This document shows, piece after piece, positions 25,669 to 34,323 of a DNA stretch of 64,000 nucleotides. The stretch lies in contig NZ_DS483460.1 in NCBI RefSeq assembly GCF_000154285.1, forward strand, positions 1-64,000, written 5' to 3'. The position numbers and the translations under genes are program-made. How positions within the stretch are numbered: position 1 is the stretch's first letter; each line of letters starts with the position of its first letter. A model generated the notes under the pieces. The model searched no databases. It was not told the origin of the DNA and saw nothing but the letters and a program-made list of their open reading frames with translations. Source of the DNA: Amedibacillus dolichus DSM 3991 (GTDB lineage: Bacteria > Bacillota_I > Bacilli_A > Erysipelotrichales > Erysipelotrichaceae).

Positions 25669-26152
25669 GATGATAAATATATTCAGGAAAAACAAAAATC
25701 TCTAAAATAAATGATGAAGTGTATAGAGAAAAATTGTTGCAAAAATAATTCGTATTACTAAAAACTTAATATTCTATAAATTTCTTGTATTTCCATTAGA
25801 ATTCCATTATAATTCTTTCGTGATATTGAAAAGGAGGTTGGCATTGAGTTTATCACATCATTACAATTGACTAGTAGAGTAAACTGCTCTACAATTTGAC
25901 CCATTGAAAAAAGGCCATACGGACAGCCAGGTCAAATGCCGATTATGATGACTGTGTCATCTTGTTGAAGGGTAAAACCTTAAATTTTATAAGTGTGTAC
26001 TTGTGAAATCAATAAGAGTAGTAAAAGTATAACATTACTATATAGACTCAATGACAATCTGCAAAATAAAAAGATAATAAAATAAGATATATCCATGGCA
26101 TAGGCAGATTAGATGAGCAAGTACCTTCTATGAATGAGTAGAAAGGGAGAAA
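25669..26152. other. Probable element-chromosome junction, gene-free
   Basis: Base composition falls here to the AT-rich level of the rest of the window, so the right end of the element should lie in or just before this stretch. No att core can be named because the left end is outside the window. Around 25831-25990 a ribosome-site-like AAGGAGG is followed by very short frames. A decayed coding look (frame containing NADYDDCVILLKGK at about 25934-25975) may be a gene remnant. I cannot assign it. Confidence 0.5.
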
Positions 26153-26158
26153 ATGACC

Positions 26159-26941
26159 ATGAAAAAAGTTTTAGCAATTTTTTGTTGCACAGTTTTATTA
26201 TGTGCTTGTTCTGTAAATGAAACAAATAAAGAGGAAGAAAATCAAGGGAATTATACAGATGAAATGAAAATTTCTTATGCATTAGATTTATCGGAAGAAG
26301 ATGGTGCGGACAGTGCAGAGCGTGAAGGTGATCACCCAAAGAGTCCGTATTTTAATCAAATTGATTTCTATAATTTAGAATCTACAGATACATTAACGAT
26401 CCTACCGAAATTTAAAACGATGCAACAGACATCTGAATGGAGTTGTGGCGTGGTCGCATCTTTAATGGTAATGAATTATTTTGATCGATTGGATCAGTTT
26501 AATGAAAAATCTTTAGCTGAGATGCGATATAATGAATTAGAACCGGAAGCTACATCGTTAGCATCTATTGAAAAGATTTTTGATGAAGTTGGAGGATTTG
26601 AAACAACTTCAACATTTGATTATGCTGATAAAATGGACGAAATCAGCTTAGAAATGATTGAATCCACTTTAAAAGAAGGATACCCTATGATTGTAGCATG
26701 GAATGATTGGGGAGGCCATTGGCAAGTCATTATCGGATATGATAATATGGGAACAAAAACAACGCAAGATGATGTTATTATTGTCGCAGATTCTTATGAT
26801 ACTACTGACCATAATCAAGATGGATATGGAGTATATGGTGCGGAGCGTTTCTTTTATAATTGGACAATGTATGACTTCTTTGAAAATATGGGAGTTGAGA
26901 ATGAACGTGATTGTTTATTCTTAATCGCGCGTCCTAATTAA
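26159..26941 (+). CDS. C39-type papain-fold lipoprotein
   Basis: A 260-residue exported protein. The signal peptide ends in a lipobox, VLLCACS (Cys about residue 18), so the protein is anchored to the outer face of the membrane. An acidic linker follows. The peptidase C39-like domain has a candidate catalytic Cys in TSEWSCGVVASLMVMNYF, His in GGHWQVIIGYDN and Asp/Asn in VADSYDTTDHNQDG. Family members cleave peptides or remain without known substrate. ATG 26159 is eight bases after AGGGAGA; ATG 26153 is too close. It is the first chromosomal gene beside the element, with its own terminator. Confidence 0.8.
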   Translation: MKKVLAIFCCTVLLCACSVNETNKEEENQGNYTDEMKISYALDLSEEDGADSAEREGDHPKSPYFNQIDFYNLESTDTLTILPKFKTMQQTSEWSCGVVASLMVMNYFDRLDQFNEKSLAEMRYNELEPEATSLASIEKIFDEVGGFETTSTFDYADKMDEISLEMIESTLKEGYPMIVAWNDWGGHWQVIIGYDNMGTKTTQDDVIIVADSYDTTDHNQDGYGVYGAERFFYNWTMYDFFENMGVENERDCLFLIARPN

Positions 26942-26943
26942 CT

Positions 26944-26973
26944 AGGTGTAATTGAAAAATTACATCTTTTTTA
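26944..26973 (+). terminator. Terminator of the C39 lipoprotein gene
   Basis: A ten-bp stem (26944-26953 with 26958-26967) and a GAAA loop are followed by a T run. Confidence 0.85.
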
Positions 26974-27110
26974 TATATTAGAAAATTGGATAAATAAGTA
27001 ATACACATTGAAATCATACAGTTCAGTTTTAAGCTTTCCGCTACATTCTCTGAATTTCTAAAACTTATCAATTCTTTCTTTCCTGTTATGAAAAAAGAAT
27101 AAGACACTAT

Positions 27111-27160
27111 AAAAGTCGAGAATATAGTTAGTATAATAACTAAATTTACTCGACTTTTTA
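27111..27160. terminator. Long palindrome downstream of the MATE gene
   Basis: AAAAGTCGAG (27111-27120) pairs with CTCGACTTTT (27149-27158). An inner TAGTTA/TAACTA (27125-27130 with 27137-27142) stacks on it. A-rich and T-rich flanks let it terminate from both sides; the MATE gene ends 30 bases away on the minus strand. Confidence 0.75.
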
Positions 27161-27189
27161 TGAGTGTGTAGATCACTTATCCTTTATTT

Positions 27190-28545
27190 TTAAACAACGA
27201 TTGGCTGATGTATGATTTTTTTACGTACCACTAAATAACAAATGGCATGAATCGATGCAGTTAACAGCCAAGAAATCGGATAAGAAATGTAAAGACAGAA
27301 TAAGGTATGATGCATTTGAAAAATGGTAAAAATCCAAATAATGCGGAAGATGCAAGCGCCACTTAAGGACACCAACATTGGCATGATGGAATATCCCATG
27401 CCACGAAGGCTACCTACAAAGACGTCCATGATACCACATAGCAAATATGGTGCAGAAATAAGGCTTAAACGTAAAATACCATAGCGAATAACTTCTTCAC
27501 TGGTGGTATATAGACTAAGCAGCGGGTGTCCTAAAAGATAAGCTCCGATTCCCATTACCAAACCAATGGTACTGACAACAGCGATACAAGTAAGTAGGAT
27601 TTTATCAATGCGATGATATTGTTTTGCGCCCATGTTTTGAGAAGTAAAGCTAAGTGCGGTTTGATAAACAGAATTCATCGCATTATAGACAAAGCCCTCA
27701 ATATTGCTGGCAGCTGTGTTTCCGGCCATTACAACAGAGCCAAAGGAATTAACACTGGATTGAATAAGTACATTGGAGATTGAGAAAATCGTACCTTGCA
27801 GTCCGGCAGGAATCCCGATTTTTAACATTACACTTAGCTTATCCTTATGAAGTCTTATCTTTTTACGCTCCAAACGTAAAGCTCCATCAGATTTGCTTAG
27901 GCTTAACCAGATAAGAACCGCAGAAATAATTTCGGAAATCAAAGTGGCAGTTGCTACACCGGCTACTCCCATATTAAATACAATAACAAAAATCAAATTG
28001 AAGATGACATTAACAATTCCGGCAGCAGTTAAAAAGTATAAGGGACGCTTAGTATCACCAACCGCACGAAGAATAGCAGCTCCGAAGTTATAAATCATAA
28101 AAGCCGGCATACCTAAAAAGTAAATGCGCATATAAATAACTGCTAAATCAATGACATTTGCAGGAGTACCCATAAGCTTTAACATCGGTTTGGCAGCAAA
28201 CACTCCGATAATCAGCATGAGAATACCACCGACAATTGCTGTATAGATGGCTGTATGTACGCTTTCTTCGATTTCATCATAATCTCTTGCACCGTAATAG
28301 CGACCGACGACGACATTGGCACCAACGGAAATACCGATAAACAGATTGATTAAAAGGTTAATCAAAGAGCTTGTAGAACCAACGGCAGCTAAAGACTCAC
28401 TGCCGCTAAAGCGACCAACTACAACGATATCCGCGGCATTAAATAAAAGCTGCATGATACCGGAAAGCATCAATGGAATTGAAAATATAATAATTTTTTT
28501 GAATATGGGTCCCTCACACATATTCATTTCAAAGCTTCGTTTCAT
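27190..28545 (-). CDS. MATE-family multidrug efflux protein
   Basis: A 451-residue membrane protein with twelve predicted helices in two similar halves. Landmarks are IIIFSIPLMLSGIMQLLFNA, VVGRFSGSESLAAVGST and NVVVGRYYGARD near the N-terminus, and a second-half repeat around AGNTAASNIEGFVYN and QNMGAKQYHRIDK. MATE proteins export cationic compounds using Na+ or H+ gradients; the substrate here is unknown. The gene is alone on its strand between two terminators. The start is ATG 28545 with GGGTGATG upstream. Confidence 0.9.
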   Translation of the reverse strand: MKRSFEMNMCEGPIFKKIIIFSIPLMLSGIMQLLFNAADIVVVGRFSGSESLAAVGSTSSLINLLINLFIGISVGANVVVGRYYGARDYDEIEESVHTAIYTAIVGGILMLIIGVFAAKPMLKLMGTPANVIDLAVIYMRIYFLGMPAFMIYNFGAAILRAVGDTKRPLYFLTAAGIVNVIFNLIFVIVFNMGVAGVATATLISEIISAVLIWLSLSKSDGALRLERKKIRLHKDKLSVMLKIGIPAGLQGTIFSISNVLIQSSVNSFGSVVMAGNTAASNIEGFVYNAMNSVYQTALSFTSQNMGAKQYHRIDKILLTCIAVVSTIGLVMGIGAYLLGHPLLSLYTTSEEVIRYGILRLSLISAPYLLCGIMDVFVGSLRGMGYSIMPMLVSLSGACIFRIIWIFTIFQMHHTLFCLYISYPISWLLTASIHAICYLVVRKKIIHQPIVV

Positions 28546-28616
28546 ATCATCACCCTATCTTAAACGCTTTTTATTATAGCAGTATTTTTACTTTTTGCAA
28601 TTTTCTGAATGAGGAA

Positions 28617-28642
28617 AAGCCGCTCCCTTTCGAAAGCGGCTT
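28617..28642 (-). terminator. Terminator of the collagen-like gene
   Basis: AAGCCGCT (28617-28624) pairs with AGCGGCTT (28635-28642), with TTTCGAAA inside. Read on the minus strand it directly follows the collagen-like stop and precedes the MATE gene. Confidence 0.8.
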
Positions 28643-28650
28643 AAAACTAT

Positions 28651-29306
28651 CTATGCTGCATGAAAGCTTACATCATCAATATCAATGGATTGTTCACCTA
28701 GGCCATCAGCCAAAAATACTATCTCTGCCCTTGCTGCTGACAACGGTGCTTTTTTGGTTAAAATACGATAATATCCCCAAGAGCGAGTTGAGGTAGTTGT
28801 ATCTTGATTGCGTATCGTGATGGTATCTCTTGCCAGCTCACCACCGACATCATTACGGAAAATAACACTTGCCGTTAAACCGATTTGCTGACCTTCTCCT
28901 TTTGCGAAAAAGGAAAAGGCGTAGAAACACCCTTCTTGGATATCGATGAATTGCGATAGACGACCATTATCCTTTAGGTTTACAGCATATTGCCCGGACC
29001 TTGCGCATCTGTTGATGTTACAAGCACAGTGCTATTGGCAATCCACCCAACAGGCAGTTGGTTGTTTACGGCCTCCATGCCCGGATTTTCAACCTGTTCT
29101 CCTAAGGAAGTACAGCTACAACTACATTGTCCGGTAGCTCCCGTTGCTCCGGTTGCTCCGGTTGCACCTGTTGCACCGGTAGGCCCGGTAGCACCACGAA
29201 AGCCTCTAGGTCCACGTCTGCCACAACATGAATGAAAACAAGAACTTTCAAAACAGTTATCAATAGTAGTAGCATCAAAATCCTCAGGAGTACAATAGTT
29301 TCGCAT
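28651..29306 (-). pseudogene. Collagen-like surface protein with carbohydrate-binding-like tail, one-base frameshift
   Basis: ATG 29306 (GGAGGTG upstream) starts MRNYCTPEDFDATTIDNC, a Cys-rich head. A Gly-x-y stretch follows (GPRGFRGATGPTGATGATG and more, about nine triplets encoded by 9-bp repeats at 29130-29215), then CSCSCTSLGE and a domain beginning NPGMEAVNNQLPVGWIANST. That frame stops at 28980-28982. The next frame continues at once as QYAVNLKDNGRLSQFID and runs to a stop at 28651, ending SIDIDDVSFHAA. The join near 28990 (GPG then QYAVNL) reads as one domain split by a single-base slip. This is either a recent mutation or a sequence error. Such proteins resemble exosporium or spore-surface collagen-like proteins. 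Confidence 0.75.
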
Positions 29307-29428
29307 AAAGCTCACCTCCAATCAATTTATAGTATGCTTCAAGACTTCAATGGAAGCGATACCTGCCTACACTTTCCACAATAAAAAATTGACAATTCAT
29401 TAAAGAAAGGCTATTCTATTATAGAAAA

Positions 29429-29595
29429 GCATGATAGAGGCGCGATTGCTAAGAGTAGTTTTTACCACTTTTGCAGGCACAAGGACGAATGAAAGGAGTA
29501 ATCGCCGAGATTTGCTAGCATTGCCTGATGCTATCAAATTGGGATGTCGGATAAGATCCGCCATACTGTCGCACAATGCGGAGAGCTATCATGGC
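29429..29595 (+). ncRNA. Lysine riboswitch (L box)
   Basis: The closing stem P1 pairs ATGATAG (29431-29437) with CTATCAT (29586-29592). Inside are the conserved blocks AGAGGCGCGAT, AAGAGTAG, GAAAGGAGTAATCGCCGAGA and the terminal GCGGAGAGC, in the order known for lysine riboswitches. The 3' side of P1 (29588-29595) can instead pair with 29620-29627, which is the 5' arm of the downstream terminator. Lysine binding should therefore favour termination. This fits control of a lysine transporter. Confidence 0.85.
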
Positions 29596-29617
29596 AAATC
29601 GGGATTTTTTTATGCCC

Positions 29618-29646
29618 TAGCCATGATGCGTCATGGCTTTTCTTTT
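29618..29646 (+). terminator. Expression-platform terminator of the lysine riboswitch
   Basis: AGCCATGA (29619-29626) pairs with TCATGGCT (29631-29638) around TGCG, followed by TTTCTTTT. The alternative antiterminator pairs 29588-29595 with 29620-29627. Confidence 0.8.
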
Positions 29647-29665
29647 GGAAAAGGAGTTAAAGGGT

Positions 29666-31429
29666 ATGAGAAAAAAACGATTTCGCTTTATCTTGATTAC
29701 AGTCTTGATGCTGATTTCACTTGGCATCTTTACAACCGATGTGCATGCAAGTAAAGATCCTACACAGGAAAGTGGAACAAAAACCATACAATGTGATGCC
29801 TGTGATGGAAGTGGAGTATGTATGGAGTGTTTAGGCAGTAAGGAAAGTTGTGATAGCTGTAAAAACAGCAGGCAATGTACGACATGTCAGGGAAGTGGCT
29901 ATATCGCTTCCCCAAGTAAGTTTTATAATACGGCATGGGCATTATTGCCTCCACTCATTGCAATTGGCTTGGCACTTTTAACAAAAGAAGTCTATTCTTC
30001 TTTATTTATAGGGATCATAGTTGGTGGCTTACTGTTTGCGAATTTCTCGTTAGAAGGAACACTTTTACATGTATTTAATGATGGAATTGCCAATGTTTTA
30101 GCGGATAGCTATAATGTAGGAATTTTGGTTTTCCTTGTTATTTTAGGAACTATGGTATGCTTAATGAATAAAGCGGGAGGTTCTGCGGCCTTTGGACGTT
30201 GGGCAAAAGAGCATGTGAAAAGTCGTGTTGGAGCACAGCTTGCAGTTATTATTTTAGGCTGCTTGATCTTTATTGATGATTACTTCAACTGTCTTACTGT
30301 AGGAAGTGTTATGCGACCGCTAACCGATGCACATAGGATTTCAAGAGCAAAGCTTGCTTATATCATAGATGCCACAGCGGCTCCGATCTGCATTATTGCA
30401 CCGATTTCCTCATGGGCGGCAGCAGTTGCGGGATTTGCGGAAGATGGTCAAGGTCTTAGTTTGTTTATACAAGCTATTCCTTATAATTTTTATGCCTTGC
30501 TTACGATTTTGATGATGGTAGGCTTAGTACTTATGAAAATTGATTTTGGAGCAATGGCAAAGCATGAACGCAATGCGATTAAAAACAATGATGTATTTAG
30601 TGGAGAAAGCGTATATCAGCAGGTAGAAGAGCGCTTTGAAGATACGAATGGGAGGGTATTGGACTTGATATTTCCGATTCTTGTCTTAATAGTGTGCTGT
30701 GTAATAGGAATGCTTTATTCCGGAGGCTTTTTTAGAGGAGTGGATTTTATAACGGCATTTTCCAATTCCGATGCTTCCGTTGGTTTAATGTTAGGCTCTG
30801 CGATAGCCTTGTTGATTACCTTTCTTTATTATGGCTTACGTAAAGCAATGAGCTTTAAGGAAATGATGGCATGCCTTCCTGAAGGTTTTAAGGCGATGGT
30901 TCCTGCCATCTTGATCTTAACCTTTGCATGGAGCTTAAAAGCAATGACGGATTCTTTAGGAGCGAAATATTTTGTGCGTGATTTGGTAGTATCCGGTGCA
31001 CAAGGAATGCAGATGTTATTGCCGGCACTTATTTTTCTAATTGGTTGTGGCTTAGCATTTGCCACCGGGACTTCATGGGGAACTTTCGGTATTTTGATTC
31101 CAATCGTGCAAAGTGTTTTCTCGATGGATCAACCACTTGCTATTATTTGTATTTCGGCATGTATGGCAGGTGCGGTATGTGGTGATCATTGCTCACCTAT
31201 TTCAGATACGACCATCATGGCATCTGCCGGTGCACAATGTGATCATGTAAGTCATGTTTCTACACAGCTTCCATACGCTTTGTTATGTGCGGGAATATCC
31301 TTTGTAACCTATATTCTTGCGGGTACATTGGCATATTTTGACGGACCTGCAATCCTTGCTTTGCCAGTTGGAATGAGCTTGATGCTTGGTATATTGTTTT
31401 ATTTAAAGCGTCGCTACGCAAAGCCATAA
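29666..31429 (+). CDS. NhaC-family transporter, probable lysine uptake, with DnaJ-like cysteine-rich N-terminus
   Basis: A 587-residue protein. It opens with a signal-like hydrophobic segment (FRFILITVLMLISLGIF). A short extracytoplasmic region follows with four Cys pairs in the pattern CDACDGSG, CMEC, CDSC, CTTCQGSG (residues 43-75), like a DnaJ zinc-finger block. The remainder is an NhaC-type antiporter fold with about eleven helices, including IDDYFNCLTVGSVMRP, ISSWAAAVAGFA, ATGTSWGTFGILIPI and GDHCSPISDTT. NhaC relatives under lysine riboswitches have been proposed as lysine transporters, and the L box upstream supports that here. ATG 29666 follows AAGGAG at 29651-29656. The Cys block is an unusual addition. 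Confidence 0.85.
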   Translation: MRKKRFRFILITVLMLISLGIFTTDVHASKDPTQESGTKTIQCDACDGSGVCMECLGSKESCDSCKNSRQCTTCQGSGYIASPSKFYNTAWALLPPLIAIGLALLTKEVYSSLFIGIIVGGLLFANFSLEGTLLHVFNDGIANVLADSYNVGILVFLVILGTMVCLMNKAGGSAAFGRWAKEHVKSRVGAQLAVIILGCLIFIDDYFNCLTVGSVMRPLTDAHRISRAKLAYIIDATAAPICIIAPISSWAAAVAGFAEDGQGLSLFIQAIPYNFYALLTILMMVGLVLMKIDFGAMAKHERNAIKNNDVFSGESVYQQVEERFEDTNGRVLDLIFPILVLIVCCVIGMLYSGGFFRGVDFITAFSNSDASVGLMLGSAIALLITFLYYGLRKAMSFKEMMACLPEGFKAMVPAILILTFAWSLKAMTDSLGAKYFVRDLVVSGAQGMQMLLPALIFLIGCGLAFATGTSWGTFGILIPIVQSVFSMDQPLAIICISACMAGAVCGDHCSPISDTTIMASAGAQCDHVSHVSTQLPYALLCAGISFVTYILAGTLAYFDGPAILALPVGMSLMLGILFYLKRRYAKP

Positions 31430-31466
31430 ACATGCATGTATTTTCTCGGTATTTGTTGGAATCATC

Positions 31467-31497
31467 AGAAAAAGAACGCAGAAGCGCTCTTTTTCTT
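31467..31497 (+). terminator. Terminator of the NhaC-type gene
   Basis: A 13-base arm (31467-31479) pairs with 31484-31496 around AGAA with one mismatch, and carries the T run in its 3' arm. Confidence 0.8.
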
Positions 31498-31731
31498 AAA
31501 TTCCTTTTGTTATAGTATGAATTATTGCAAATGTATAAGCTTGTGGTAAATTCAAAAATCATGCATACTATGGGTGTGTTAGATAAAGACAAATCTGACA
31601 TAACCTTCATCGCATATCCTTCGATTATTTCGACAATTATGAAATTATGTTGCTCCTCGAAAAAGATGAATTACTGATAAGATGCTTAGATATAATTTAT
31701 TGTATGTGGTGGAGATATTTCTTTTTGAAAA
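31498..31731. other. Gene-free stretch between convergent units
   Basis: No open frame of quality, hairpin or repeat stands out here. It separates the NhaC-type unit from the convergent rubredoxin-like gene. Confidence 0.5.
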
Positions 31732-31765
31732 GGCATTGCAGTCCCTATATTCTTTCTGCAATGCC
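31732..31765 (-). terminator. Terminator of the rubredoxin-like gene
   Basis: GGCATTGCAG (31732-31741) pairs with CTGCAATGCC (31756-31765). The minus-strand 3' side continues TTTTC. Confidence 0.8.
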
Positions 31766-31775
31766 GTTTTCCTTC

Positions 31776-31955
31776 CTATTTCTTATTTCTTTGATATTCA
31801 TCGCTTGCTAAATGCACCTCTAGCTCGATACTTCTTTCTTTAAATTCTTCTTTTCCATGGTCGCACAGAGGACAGCGATAATCGTTTGGTTCCTTTTGAA
31901 AATCCTCACCATCATATACATAACCGCAAATACTGCACATATATTGTGTTTTCAT
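31776..31955 (-). CDS. Rubredoxin-like domain protein
   Basis: A 59-residue protein with the rubredoxin iron-binding pattern: YMCSICGYVYDGED near the N-terminus and RCPLCDHGKEEF after about 13 residues. Two CxxC pairs bind one iron, or zinc in relatives. The tail (RSIELEVHLASDEYQRNKK) is charged. The start is taken at ATG 31955 because AAAGGAAAGG lies just upstream; a longer in-frame start has no such site. It likely transfers electrons in oxygen or peroxide handling, but no redox partner is adjacent. Confidence 0.85.
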   Translation of the reverse strand: MKTQYMCSICGYVYDGEDFQKEPNDYRCPLCDHGKEEFKERSIELEVHLASDEYQRNKK

Positions 31956-32031
31956 GCTATCAATCCTTTCCTTTATCATTCTAAAGTAATTATAAAGAAA
32001 TTTAAAATCCTGTCATGTGTTTTGCTCATAC

Positions 32032-32175
32032 CTAGCCGTTAAAATTTACTTTATCGAATTTTGCGTTATTTTTACGCTTTCCAAGCTTTCTTTCCAAGGC
32101 TTTGGATTGCGGTTGCTTTTTTGCTTGACGACTTTTTTCTAATAATGCTTTTGTATCTATTTTCTGATTGCTCAT
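32032..32175 (-). CDS. 47-aa basic protein coupled to the HAD phosphatase
   Basis: ATG 32175 overlaps the stop of the HAD gene (ATGA), and AGGAGG lies within the end of that gene, so translation is coupled. The product begins MSNQKIDTKALLEKSRQAKK and is rich in Lys, Arg and Gln, including ERKLGKRKNNAK; it ends at TAG 32032-32034. No family is recognised. The charge suggests nucleic-acid or ribosome binding. The clean ribosome site and overlap argue it is real despite its size. Confidence 0.7.
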   Translation of the reverse strand: MSNQKIDTKALLEKSRQAKKQPQSKALERKLGKRKNNAKFDKVNFNG

Positions 32176-32867
32176 ATAGAACCTCCTACAATGTTGTATA
32201 ATTCTTTTAATTGACGTATTTCATAGGTTATCGGAAGTGAGTGTTCATTGCTTAACTGTTTGGGATTGAACCAACAAGTGTCAATACCGGCATGAAAACC
32301 ACCTTGCATATCGCTTGCCAAGGAATCACCGATAAGCAGCAGCTTATTTGGATCTTTTTCTTTAATTCTTGCAAAGCAAGTTGTAAAATATTCTTTTTGC
32401 GGTTTTCGATACCCGATTTCCTCGGAAATAAATACATCTTGAAACCATGATTGCAGCTTGCTTTCCTTTAGACGCCGATATTGTGTTTGAATTACTCCAT
32501 TGGTTACAATATATAAATCAAAGCTTTTTGCCAATGTGGAAATAACCTCTAAAGCATCTGGTATTACTTGATGTCCGCGACTTAATGCAGCTAGGTAAGT
32601 ATTTGCAAAGGCAATGCCATCATCGTCTATTTGCAGCTGTTGAAAAAGCTTGCCAAAACGGGAATAAATTACATCTTCACGTGTCTTTTCGCCGTTTTCA
32701 TAAGCACTCCAAAGCTCTTTGTTAATAGCTAAATATGCTCGTTTGATTTGTTCGTTGTATGGATAGCCATAATATCGGAAGGTTTCCTTTAATGCATCAT
32801 CTTCGCAAGCATCAAAATCAAGCAGTGTACCATCGGCATCGAATAATAAAGTGGTGTAGTTTTTCAT
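32172..32867 (-). CDS. HAD-superfamily hydrolase, YjjG-type pyrimidine nucleotidase
   Basis: A 231-residue protein with the four HAD motifs: LLFDADGTLLDFD (motif I, nucleophile Asp about residue 10), IVTNG (II), the Lys of GYRKPQKEYF (III) and LLIGDSLASDMQGG (IV). The helical cap and the motif II wording match YjjG/YfnB enzymes, which remove phosphate from non-canonical pyrimidine nucleotides. ATG 32867 follows AAGGAAAGG; a longer reading lacks a site. It is translationally coupled to the downstream 47-aa gene. Confidence 0.85.
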   Translation of the reverse strand: MKNYTTLLFDADGTLLDFDACEDDALKETFRYYGYPYNEQIKRAYLAINKELWSAYENGEKTREDVIYSRFGKLFQQLQIDDDGIAFANTYLAALSRGHQVIPDALEVISTLAKSFDLYIVTNGVIQTQYRRLKESKLQSWFQDVFISEEIGYRKPQKEYFTTCFARIKEKDPNKLLLIGDSLASDMQGGFHAGIDTCWFNPKQLSNEHSLPITYEIRQLKELYNIVGGSI

Positions 32868-32927
32868 GTCCATTCCTTTCCTTGTATTATTATAGCGGCA
32901 TTTTATGAAAAGTAAAGAAAACAAGCG

Positions 32928-32956
32928 TTGACTTTTCGTTGAACCAAGAATAAAAT
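32928..32956 (+). promoter_or_regulatory. Sigma-A-type promoter of the MFS gene
   Basis: TTGACT (32928-32933), a 17-base spacer and TAAAAT (32951-32956). A ten-codon frame with an AGGAG site lies in the leader (ATG about 32968), possibly a leader peptide. Confidence 0.7.
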
Positions 32957-33061
32957 TAGGTTAGGAGATGATTTTCATGATACGTGCACCAAAACATTGA
33001 TTGCGATAAAGATATTTTGATAACATATTTTTATTGCGCAATTTTTGGGAAGGTGTAACGT

Positions 33062-34198
33062 ATGAAATATAATAAATATGTTTTTTATGTCCTTGCTTTT
33101 CTGCAAGGGCTTGTTTTTTATAGTGCAGTGGCAATGCTGTATCGTTTGGAACGTGGATTATCGGCTAGTCAAATAGGGATTATAGAAGGAATTCATACTA
33201 TTTTGATGGTTGTGTTGGAGGTTCCTTGGGGATATTTAGGAGATCGCATTGGATATAAGAAAACCTTGCTGCTATGTAATCTGTTATTTTTCATTTCTAA
33301 GCTGATGTTTTGGCAAGCGAATAGCTTTTTCGATTTCTTGGCAGAGCGATTGCTATTATCGGTTGTTATTTCCGGCATATCCGGTTGTGATATTGCTTTG
33401 TTGGATAATTCCATAAAGCCACAGGAAAGAGCACGTGTTTTTGGATTTTATCGTATGGTAGATGCTTTGGGTTGTATATGCTCCGGTCTCGCTTTTACCT
33501 TATTTTTTAAAGAAAATTATGAAATGGCAGCATTTGCAACTGTAATAGCTTATTTGTTGGCTTTTCTTATTACTTTTTTGTTGAAGGATTGTGAATCAAA
33601 ACGTGAAAAACTTTCTATGTATGGCGTTTATAAAGCGTTTATGAAGCAAAAGCACATACTTTTGTTGTTAATTGCTTCTGCTCTATTTATGGAAACAATG
33701 CACACGATCACTGTTTTTTATGCTCAGCTACAATATGAACGAGTGCATATTACAATGCAATATTTCGGTATTCTTTATATTATTCTTCAGTTTTTTGCTA
33801 TGATGAGCGGTTGGAGTGGAAAGTTTGTAAAAGGATTCGGAAAGAAAAAATTGACGCTTTTACTGTTTTTTATCGCAACGATAGGGTGTTTGTTATTACT
33901 TGTTACTACTTCTGCAGTGGTTTCTGTTCTCTCACTTGCCTTGCTTGTATTATGCAATAGCTTGTATTTGCCACTGTTCGATGTATATGAAAATGAATCG
34001 ATTGGCATAACCATGCGAGCCTCTATGCTTTCCTTTTATGCTGTTATAATGAACGGAATCAGTGCAATACTTCCAACTTGCTTTGGACTTGCCGCGGACA
34101 TTTCTTTGTCCTTTGTATATCTTTTGGGACTTATATTTATAATTATCGCAATCGGTTTATTTCTTTTTTGGCAATATATTTGTGAAAGAAAAGTATAA
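33062..34198 (+). CDS. MFS transporter
   Basis: A 378-residue membrane protein with twelve predicted helices. The major facilitator loop motif A appears after helix 2 as VPWGYLGDRIGYKKT (about residues 54-68). Further helices carry RLLLSVVISGISGCDIALLDN. A cytoplasmic central loop (KDCESKREKLSMYGVYKAF) separates the halves. It resembles small drug or metabolite exporters of Firmicutes; the substrate cannot be told. ATG 33062 follows GGGAAGGTG. A promoter lies 130 bases upstream, and no partner gene follows before tRNA-Trp. Confidence 0.85.
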   Translation: MKYNKYVFYVLAFLQGLVFYSAVAMLYRLERGLSASQIGIIEGIHTILMVVLEVPWGYLGDRIGYKKTLLLCNLLFFISKLMFWQANSFFDFLAERLLLSVVISGISGCDIALLDNSIKPQERARVFGFYRMVDALGCICSGLAFTLFFKENYEMAAFATVIAYLLAFLITFLLKDCESKREKLSMYGVYKAFMKQKHILLLLIASALFMETMHTITVFYAQLQYERVHITMQYFGILYIILQFFAMMSGWSGKFVKGFGKKKLTLLLFFIATIGCLLLLVTTSAVVSVLSLALLVLCNSLYLPLFDVYENESIGITMRASMLSFYAVIMNGISAILPTCFGLAADISLSFVYLLGLIFIIIAIGLFLFWQYICERKV

Positions 34199-34277
34199 AT
34201 AGCAGGGAGTAAATACCCATATTTCAACAAAATCTATTGATAAAGATTGATTTTCATGTATATTTTGTTAATTTTAA

Positions 34278-34306
34278 TTGCCATGGTGCATAAACTATGG
34301 TAATAT
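34278..34306 (+). promoter_or_regulatory. Promoter of tRNA-Trp
   Basis: TTGCCA (34278-34283), a 17-base spacer and TAATAT (34301-34306), 17 bases before the tRNA. Confidence 0.6.
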
Positions 34307-34323
34307 AATAGGGCAGTTGAAAT

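Noticed and set aside
29130-29215. Short tandem repeats that might suggest a CRISPR or minisatellite
   Set aside because: They are 9-bp units encoding Gly-Ala-Thr collagen triplets; there are no spacers. No CRISPR array was seen anywhere in the window.
29431-29754. A 107-codon frame over the lysine riboswitch
   Set aside because: It is out of frame with the transporter, covers conserved RNA structure and has no ribosome site.
33601-34198. Possible frameshift at the MFS C-terminus
   Set aside because: The frame stays open with twelve plausible helices to the stop at 34,198; no break is seen.
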